A stretch of DNA of 11,330 nucleotides from positions 1 to 11,330 of the forward strand of contig JALGZO010000199.1 in the NCBI GenBank assembly GCA_025774865.1. The letters run 5' to 3'. Positions within the stretch are counted from its first letter, which is position 1. Each line of letters starts with the position of its first letter. A model generated the notes under the pieces. It ran no database searches. It was given only the letters and a program-made list of their open reading frames with translations, and had not been told where the DNA came from. Position numbers and translations under genes: made by a program. Below, piece after piece: positions 6,878 through 11,330 of this stretch. The stretch is from a bacterium. Lineage in GTDB: Bacteria > ARS69.

Positions 6878-7764
6878 GCGATCAGGCCCGCAAGGTCTGG
6901 TGGAACGGCGACATCGTCCCCGCCGACGAGGCGCGCGTCTCGGTGTTCGACGCGGGCTTCCTCTACGGCGACGGCATCTACGAGACGATGCGCTCCTACC
7001 GTGGTCGCGTCTTCGCCGTCGCCCGGCACCTCAAGAGGCTGGCGCACAGCGCGGCGCGGATCGATCTCGACCTGCCCGGGGCCGAGGAGCTCCGTAAGGC
7101 GATCGAGAACACGGTTGAAGCGAACGGCGGCGGCGACAAGATCGTACGGCTCACCGTGACGCGCGGCGCGCTGGAGCGTCGTCTCGACCTCTCGACGTCG
7201 GGCGCAGCGTCGGTGCTCGTGACGACCGACCCGATCGATCGGAAGGAAGACGACCGCCGTCGCCACGGGATTCGGGTGATCTACTCCAAGTTCCTGCGAC
7301 CGTCCGCGTACCCACTCGTCGGCGTCAAATCGACGAACTACCAGATATCTCTCTTCGCGCGGAACGAAGCGCGGGCGGCCGGAGCTCAGGAGGTCCTCAT
7401 CCCGAACGAGTCGGGGGAAATCGTCGAGGGCGCCGCTTCCAATGTCTTCATCGTGGAGGGCAACCGGCTGGTCACTCCGCCGCTCTCATCGGGAATCCTC
7501 GGGGGGATCACACGTGAGCTCGTGATGGAGCTCGCGGCGGCCCGCGGCGTCCCCGTCGAAGAATCGACGTTGGCGCGAGAACGCATCGAGACGACGGACG
7601 AGCTCCTTCTTTCCAGCACGACGATCCGGATCGCGCCGGCGATCGAGATCGAAGACCGTCGGATCGGAACCGGTCGCCCCGGCCCCCTGACGCTTCAGCT
7701 CCTGGACGACTACTTGGCCGCGGTCCGCGAGGACACCCGGACCTCGTCGGGCTCTCAGCGGTAG
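6874..7764 (+). CDS. pabC: Class IV PLP enzyme, probable aminodeoxychorismate lyase (PabC), 296 aa
   Basis: Fold-type IV PLP enzyme. Landmarks are 'DAGFLYGDGIYETMR' (26-40), 'RHLKRLAHSA' (51-60), 'GVKSTNYQ' with Lys152 as the PLP Schiff-base lysine, 'EGAASNVFIV' (185-194) with the cofactor-binding Glu185, and 'SGILGGITRELV' (206-217). Length and domain order are normal. The frame is open back to 6430, but residues before GTG 6874 are antisense-like and overlap pabB; GTG 6874 overlaps the pabB stop by 4 nt and begins the conserved 'VWWNGD' strand. Translational coupling to pabB argues for PabC, which splits aminodeoxychorismate into p-aminobenzoate and pyruvate. By sequence alone, a branched-chain or D-amino acid aminotransferase remains possible, since the three share all these motifs. 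The last codons overlap the comM stop on the opposite strand. Confidence 0.72.
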   Translation: MSDQARKVWWNGDIVPADEARVSVFDAGFLYGDGIYETMRSYRGRVFAVARHLKRLAHSAARIDLDLPGAEELRKAIENTVEANGGGDKIVRLTVTRGALERRLDLSTSGAASVLVTTDPIDRKEDDRRRHGIRVIYSKFLRPSAYPLVGVKSTNYQISLFARNEARAAGAQEVLIPNESGEIVEGAASNVFIVEGNRLVTPPLSSGILGGITRELVMELAAARGVPVEESTLARERIETTDELLLSSTTIRIAPAIEIEDRRIGTGRPGPLTLQLLDDYLAAVREDTRTSSGSQR

Positions 7765-7769
7765 AGCCT
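7749..7769. terminator. Hairpin spanning both convergent stop codons, possible weak bidirectional terminator
   Basis: GGCTCT (7750-7755) pairs with AGAGCC (7763-7768) around a 7-nt loop; a G-T pair at 7749/7769 extends the stem to 7 bp. The pabC stop (7762-7764) and the comM stop (7755-7757) both lie inside it. No T tract follows on either strand, so intrinsic termination would be weak at best. No other terminator is visible at this convergent junction. Confidence 0.3.
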
Positions 7770-9305
7770 CGCATCCGCGAACCGGGCCGGTGAATCGACC
7801 GACGCATCCGAGAGGATCCGATACCGCGCCGCCTCCGCGAGATGCGCGAGCTTGATGTTCGGGCTCGCGTCCAGATCTGCGATCGTCCGTGCAACTCGCA
7901 GCACGCGATGAATCGCGCGCGCGGAGAGACCCCGACGCCGTAGCGCGCTGGCGAGAAGCGCTCTCCCGCCAGGCGGCAAGGTGCACGCGCGCTTCAAGCG
8001 CCGCCCGTCGAGCTCCGCATTCCGGACGCCCCCGCCGGCCCTTCGGACCTGGAAACCCCGCGCTTGCCCGACCCGCTCGCGCACGACCGCCGATTCCTCC
8101 GCCACCTCGTCCCCCGTGATGCGATCGACGTCGACGGGCCCCACCCATACGTGAAGGTCGATTCGATCGAGAAGGGGCCCGGAAACACGCGCCCGGTAGC
8201 GCCGGACGTCCGTCGAGGTGCAGGTACACGGCTTGCCCGCGTTGCCCGCGTTTCCGCAGGAACACGGGTTCATCGACCCGATGAGCTGGAAGCGCGCGGG
8301 GAAAGTCGCGGACCGGCCGGAGCGTACGACGGCGACCGATCCGTCCTCGATCGGCTGGCGCAACGACTCGAGCGCCGAACGGCGAAACTCGGGCAGTTCG
8401 TCGAGGAACAAGACCCCGCGGTGCGCGAGACTGATCTCGCCCGGCCGCGGGGGATTCCCACCGCCCACCAGGCCGACATCGGACACGGTGTGATGCGGGG
8501 CCCGAAACGGGGCTCGCGTGAGCGGAAGACCGCGCGCGCCGAGGGTTCCCGCCACGGAGTGGATCATCGTGGCCTCGAGGGTTTCGGCTTTCGTGAGAGG
8601 CGGGAGAATCGACGGGAGGCGCCGAGCGAGCATCGTCTTGCCAGTCCCCGGCGGCCCGATCAGCAGCAGGTTGTGACCGCCGGCCGCGGCGATCTCGAGG
8701 GCGCGCCGGGGCGTGGCTTGCCCCTTCACTTCGGCGAGATCGGCTGCGTCGCCGCTGGCCTCCGCCGGGCGGCACGATCGACCGACGGCGAAGGACGACG
8801 CGGAGCGCACCACCGCCACCGCATCTCGAAGAGTCGACGGCGCGGCCACGCGTAACCCTTCCACCGAGAGCGCCTCCTCGCGATTCGCGGCCGGCACGAC
8901 GATTCCTTTCGCCCGATCCCGGGCGGCGAGCGCCGCCACGAGCACGCCGCGAACCGGGCGCACATGCCCGTCGAGTGACAGCTCACCGATGAAGACGAGA
9001 TCACGCAGACTCTTCACATCCGCCTGACCCGAGGCGGCGAGCAGGGCCAGCGCGATCGGCAGATCGAATCCGCTTCCCTCCTTCGGTAACTCGGCGGGAG
9101 CGAGGTTCAAGGTGATTCGTGCACTCGGCATCTCGAATGCGGAGTTCCGGATCGCGGCGTGCACGCGTTCCTTGGACTCGCGTACGGATGCGTCGGGTAA
9201 TCCGACGATCTGCGTGTGCGGCAGGCCGGAAACGACGTCGGCTTCTACGTGAACCGTGTGAGCTTCGACGCCGCAGAGGGAGACGGTGATGACACTGGCC
9301 GGCAT
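7755..9305 (-). CDS. comM: ComM/YifB family Mg-chelatase-like AAA+ ATPase, 516 aa
   Basis: AAA+ ATPase of the ComM (YifB) family. The characterised Vibrio ComM is a hexameric helicase that drives branch migration when transformed DNA is integrated. The N-terminal Lon-like domain starts with 'VEADVVSGLPHTQIVGLPDA' and includes 'GSGFDLPIALALL' (77-89). The AAA+ core has Walker A 'GPPGTGKT' (217-224), Walker B 'GVLFLDEL' (297-304) and 'GSMNPCSCG' (343-351). Paired Cys at 348/350 and 360/362 resemble the family's putative metal site. A C-terminal Mg-chelatase domain ends with 'GLSARAIHRVLRVARTIADLD'. The length is normal for the family (about 500-516). The ATG at 9305 is preceded by a strong GGGGAGG, itself buried in a hairpin. 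It follows the TPR lipoprotein by 71 nt in the rnhB-yraN series. Its presence alone does not prove natural competence, as many non-competent bacteria carry it. Confidence 0.93.
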   Translation of the reverse strand: MPASVITVSLCGVEAHTVHVEADVVSGLPHTQIVGLPDASVRESKERVHAAIRNSAFEMPSARITLNLAPAELPKEGSGFDLPIALALLAASGQADVKSLRDLVFIGELSLDGHVRPVRGVLVAALAARDRAKGIVVPAANREEALSVEGLRVAAPSTLRDAVAVVRSASSFAVGRSCRPAEASGDAADLAEVKGQATPRRALEIAAAGGHNLLLIGPPGTGKTMLARRLPSILPPLTKAETLEATMIHSVAGTLGARGLPLTRAPFRAPHHTVSDVGLVGGGNPPRPGEISLAHRGVLFLDELPEFRRSALESLRQPIEDGSVAVVRSGRSATFPARFQLIGSMNPCSCGNAGNAGKPCTCTSTDVRRYRARVSGPLLDRIDLHVWVGPVDVDRITGDEVAEESAVVRERVGQARGFQVRRAGGGVRNAELDGRRLKRACTLPPGGRALLASALRRRGLSARAIHRVLRVARTIADLDASPNIKLAHLAEAARYRILSDASVDSPARFADARLYR

Positions 9306-9309
9306 GAAG

Positions 9310-9340
9310 TCCTCCCCGCGTAGTCGCGAGACGGGGAGGA
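9310..9340 (-). promoter_or_regulatory. Hairpin masking the comM ribosome-binding site
   Basis: Perfect 9-bp inverted repeat: TCCTCCCCG (9310-9318) and CGGGGAGGA (9332-9340) around a 13-nt loop. In the comM mRNA the 3' arm is CGGGGAGGA, which contains the whole Shine-Dalgarno sequence and ends 4 nt before the ATG. With the hairpin closed the ribosome site is double-stranded. A competing CGCG-TAGT-CGCG hairpin (9317-9328) shares part of the stem and loop. The pairing is seen directly; a regulatory role is inferred. Confidence 0.5.
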
Positions 9341-9347
9341 TGAAACG

Positions 9348-9370
9348 GGCCTCGGTCGGTCTCCGAGGTC
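9348..9370 (-). terminator. Possible weak terminator after the 293-aa TPR lipoprotein
   Basis: CCTCGG (9350-9355) pairs with CCGAGG (9363-9368) around a 7-nt loop. A G-T and a G-C pair extend the stem to 8 bp (9348-9370). It begins 6 nt after the stop codon of the 293-aa lipoprotein. The bases that follow on the minus strand are CCCGTTTCATC, which lacks a proper T run, so partial attenuation is more likely than full termination. It stands directly before the comM ribosome-site hairpin. Confidence 0.3.
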
Positions 9371-9376
9371 AAGCGA

Positions 9377-10258
9377 TCAGCCCGCGGCCTTCTTGTTGGG
9401 CGTGTGACTGACCTGCTCGAAGTACTGATGAACCATCTTGAACATGGGGCTGTCTTCTTCGCCCTCCAGAAGGTCGAGAACTTGTTCGAACCACTCGATC
9501 GCTTCCACGTGCCGGCCCTGGCTCGCGAGCGACACCCCGAGGCTGTACAGACCGTCGACGTAATCCGGATCGATCCCTACGGACGCTCGGTATTCGTTCT
9601 CGGCGAGCCGCAGGTTCTGCTCGAGGCTCGACTGCATGTACGCGTTGCCGAGGAGAACCCGGACCTCCTTGAGACTCGGCTCCAGCTCCAGCGCCCGAGT
9701 GAGCGCTTCGATGGCGGCGTCGAGGTTGCCTTGGTCGTAGAAGAGCCGCCCGAGATCGATGAAACCGAGCGTATATTGATTGTCGTACTCGACGCACTTC
9801 TTGTACTCCTCGATCGCCTGGTCGGTCCGTCCGGACTTCTCGTAGATCTTGCCCAGGTTGTAGCGGGCGGGCACGAAAGCGCCCTCCTCCCGGACGGCCG
9901 CCGCAAAGGAACTCTCCGCTTCCTTTACCTTCCCCTGCATCTGGTAGCAGTTGCCGAGGTTGAAGTGCGCTTCCGCGTAGCCGGGATCCGACTCGAGGGC
10001 GAGGAGATACTGCTCCGCCGCCTCATCGAGCCGCTTCACCTTGTAGTGGGCCAGTCCCAGCAGGTTGTACGCCGGGGCGTCATCCGGATCTTCGGCCAGC
10101 ATCGAATTGGCCAGGGCGATCGCGTCGTCGACGCGTCCCGCGACCACCAGGTCGTAGCCCTCCTGAACGCGGGGATCGAGCTTGCGACTACACGCCGCGA
10201 GCGCGGTGATTCCCAGCAAGAGAAAGACGAGGCTACGAAGCGTTGGCAGGTACATCAT
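9377..10258 (-). CDS. TPR-repeat lipoprotein, 293 aa
   Basis: Envelope lipoprotein with TPRs. The signal peptide ends in lipobox LAAC, with Cys23 as the lipidated residue. About seven TPR units run from residue 30 to 263, for example 'AAEQYLLALESDPGYAEAHFNLGNCY', 'AIEEYKKCVEYDN' and 'AIEALTRALELEPS'. A short polar tail follows. Two ATGs are adjacent (10258 and 10255). AAGGA lies 8 nt before the first and GGAGG 3 nt before the second, so the exact start is uncertain by one codon. The gene begins inside the 3' end of the 47-aa membrane-protein gene, in another frame with a 26-nt overlap, which suggests translational coupling. It sits between yraN and comM, which are often neighbours. The protein is related in design, not near-identical, to the two TPR lipoproteins at 211-2210. 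Its function is unknown; scaffold or assembly factor is the general family role. Confidence 0.92.
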   Translation of the reverse strand: MMYLPTLRSLVFLLLGITALAACSRKLDPRVQEGYDLVVAGRVDDAIALANSMLAEDPDDAPAYNLLGLAHYKVKRLDEAAEQYLLALESDPGYAEAHFNLGNCYQMQGKVKEAESSFAAAVREEGAFVPARYNLGKIYEKSGRTDQAIEEYKKCVEYDNQYTLGFIDLGRLFYDQGNLDAAIEALTRALELEPSLKEVRVLLGNAYMQSSLEQNLRLAENEYRASVGIDPDYVDGLYSLGVSLASQGRHVEAIEWFEQVLDLLEGEEDSPMFKMVHQYFEQVSHTPNKKAAG

Positions 10259-10376
10259 CCTCCGATTCCTTCCGGCGTGAACGGGCGTGATCCACGAGCA
10301 GAATACCGGCGACCGCGAGAATGACCAGCGCGTTGAACGCGAGAATACCCAGGAAGATGATGAAGAGGATCTTCAC
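10233..10376 (-). CDS. Small single-span membrane protein, 47 aa
   Basis: Short gene that is easy to miss. It starts at GTG 10376, 6 nt after the yraN stop codon, with AAGGA immediately upstream (2-nt spacer) and GGGGAG 11 nt upstream. Residues 3 to about 28 are one continuous hydrophobic helix ('ILFIIFLGILAF', 'ALVILAVAGILLV'). A basic patch follows ('HARSRRKE', 30-37), then an acidic tail ending 'DDVPANAS'. The charge pattern predicts N-out/C-in, with the basic stretch at the cytoplasmic face. It ends at TAG 10233, overlapping the first 26 nt of the TPR lipoprotein gene. The hydrophobic-then-charged composition and tight fit between two real genes argue that it is translated. No lipobox and no known family recognised. 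It could be a partner or assembly factor for the overlapping lipoprotein; that is inference. Confidence 0.68.
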   Translation of the reverse strand: MKILFIIFLGILAFNALVILAVAGILLVDHARSRRKESEDDVPANAS

Positions 10377-10382
10377 CGTCCT

Positions 10383-10760
10383 TCAGACTCCCCAGCGATC
10401 GGGCGCCTCGAACGCGGCGCGGATGTGACGCACTTCCACTCCCGGACCCGCCCCCCCGACCGTCACGACGTCGAATCGACAACCTCCGCGCGGCGATCCG
10501 CGCCGGCTCAGCCACACCGCGGCGGCCCGCCCCACACGCCGGCGCTTGTCCGCCGAGACCGCTTCCGCGGCTTCGTGCGATCCGGCACGCCGGGCCTTCA
10601 CCTCGACGAATACTTGGACGTCGCCGTCTCGCAGCACGAGATCGATCTCGCCGCCGGCCAGCCGCACGTTGCGCGCCTGCAGTTGCCAGCCGAGCGACTC
10701 GGTCAAGTACCGCGCGGCGCGATCTTCGGCCCATCTGCCTCGAGCGGGCGAAGTCCTCAC
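10383..10760 (-). CDS. yraN: YraN/UPF0102 family nuclease-like protein, 125 aa
   Basis: Small UPF0102 (YraN) protein with a restriction-endonuclease-like fold; its biochemical role is poorly defined. Signatures are 'GRWAEDRAARYL' (8-19), 'RNVRLAGGEIDLV' (30-42) and 'VFVEVKARR' (50-58). Glu38, Asp40, Glu53 and Lys55 form the PD-(D/E)xK-like acidic and lysine set. I choose GTG 10760, which overlaps the rnhB stop as GTGA and puts the conserved 'GxxAE' block at residue 8, as is usual for the family. A longer start at 10823 would overlap rnhB by 67 nt and add 21 Gly/Pro/Ser-rich residues. The rnhB-yraN order is common in bacteria. The 47-aa gene begins 6 nt after the stop, so all are likely on one transcript. 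Confidence 0.9.
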   Translation of the reverse strand: MRTSPARGRWAEDRAARYLTESLGWQLQARNVRLAGGEIDLVLRDGDVQVFVEVKARRAGSHEAAEAVSADKRRRVGRAAAVWLSRRGSPRGGCRFDVVTVGGAGPGVEVRHIRAAFEAPDRWGV

Positions 10761-11330
10761 AGGAACAGGTCCGCCGACAGAGCCTCCCGGACCGGCGCGA
10801 AGCTCAAGCGATGATGAACGCAAGGTCCCGACCGCGCCAGGGCCTCGCGGTGCTCTGGCGTGCCGTATCCCATGTTGCGATCGAACCCATAGCGAGGGTA
10901 GCGCGTGGCGAGCTTCGTCATGAGTCGATCACGCACGACCTTGGCCACGATCGAGGCGGCACCGATGCAGGCGCACTTTCCATCGCCCTTGACGATCGCG
11001 GTGTGCGACACGGGTAGTCCCTCGACGGGGAGGCCGTCGATCAGCAGGTGCGCGGGACAGCGCGCCAGGTGCGCGACCGCACGCGCCATGGCCGCGTGCG
11101 ACGCCCTCAGGATGTTCAGACGATCCACTTGTCCGCTCGTCGCCCAACCGATCCCGATGTCCTCCGCCTCCGTGAGGAGGATCCGGAAGACCTCCTCCCG
11201 CTCCTCGGCGTCCAGTTGCTTCGAGTCCGCGATGCCGTCCACCCGACGTTCCGGCGGAAGGACGACGGCGGCCGCGACTACCGGTCCCGCGAGCGGACCG
11301 CGGCCGACCTCGTCGACCCCGGCGACCGGC
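10757..11330 (-). CDS. rnhB: Ribonuclease HII, 5' end outside the window (190 aa visible)
   Basis: Type 2 ribonuclease H, which cuts RNA in RNA-DNA hybrids and starts removal of single ribonucleotides from DNA. The frame is open to the window edge, and the visible part begins at the catalytic motif 'GVDEVGRGPLAGP', so only about ten N-terminal residues should be missing. Counting visible residues, the acidic tetrad is Asp6 and Glu7 (DEVGRG), Asp98 ('LLIDG') and Asp116 ('VKGDGK'). The spacing matches E. coli Asp16, Glu17, Asp108 and Asp126. Other family blocks are 'ADSKQL', 'IGAASIVAKVVRD' and 'YPRYGFDRNMGYGTPEH'. A 161-aa version starting at GTG 11242 is rejected because it lacks the first catalytic motif. 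It is the most upstream gene seen of the minus-strand series and overlaps yraN by 4 nt. The gene is apparently intact within the window. Confidence 0.95.
   Translation of the reverse strand, partial: PVAGVDEVGRGPLAGPVVAAAVVLPPERRVDGIADSKQLDAEEREEVFRILLTEAEDIGIGWATSGQVDRLNILRASHAAMARAVAHLARCPAHLLIDGLPVEGLPVSHTAIVKGDGKCACIGAASIVAKVVRDRLMTKLATRYPRYGFDRNMGYGTPEHREALARSGPCVHHRLSFAPVREALSADLFL

Noticed and set aside
10761-10823. Longer start for yraN
   Set aside because: It overlaps rnhB by 67 nt and adds a Gly/Pro/Ser tail not typical of the family; the GTGA overlap is the usual coupled layout.
1-11330. Search by eye for CRISPR arrays, tRNA/rRNA genes, insertion sequences, att sites and origins
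   Set aside because: No regularly spaced repeats, no cloverleaf-like segments, no transposase or integrase frames and no long direct or inverted repeats were seen.

Overview
High-GC bacterial chromosome fragment, densely coded on both strands, with no sign of phage, insertion sequences, CRISPR, tRNA or rRNA. The taxonomic hints are an exported parallel beta-helix protein with a Cys-rich 'CDPGTLDFGVCADSPA' segment, many TPR lipoproteins, and a GT-C glycosyltransferase with a C-terminal TPR domain. From memory these fit a Gram-negative lineage of the FCB/Eisenbacteria type. That placement is an inference and was not checked by search.

Layout. (1) Positions 1-210 hold no recognisable gene. (2) Positions 211-3273, minus strand, hold three exported proteins. 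In transcription order they are a secreted beta-helix protein (2242-3273), a 222-aa TPR lipoprotein (1542-2210) and a 393-aa TPR lipoprotein (211-1392). The first has a good promoter, and the last may have its own. (3) Positions 3274-3392 are a compact divergent promoter region. (4) Positions 3393-7764, plus strand, form a tight three-gene operon: GT39-like membrane glycosyltransferase fused to TPRs, then pabB (aminodeoxychorismate synthase component I), then a class IV PLP enzyme, probably pabC. Spacing is 2 nt and then a 4-nt overlap. (5) Positions 7755-11330, minus strand, hold rnhB (5' end outside the window), yraN, an overlooked 47-aa single-span membrane protein, a 293-aa TPR lipoprotein and comM. 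This looks like the widespread rnhB-yraN-comM neighbourhood with a two-gene envelope cassette inserted. The comM and pabC reading frames converge and overlap by 10 nt.

How the genes fit together. pabB and the class IV enzyme supply p-aminobenzoate for folate; the amidotransferase pabA is not in the window. rnhB, yraN and comM are DNA-maintenance or DNA-uptake genes. The rest are envelope proteins: three TPR lipoproteins, a secreted beta-helix protein, a TPR-tailed glycosyltransferase and a small membrane peptide. No complete new system is evident. The points most worth a second look are the 47-aa gene, a 9-bp hairpin that masks the comM ribosome-binding site, a probably leaderless start for the glycosyltransferase, and its TMTC-like GT-C plus TPR architecture.
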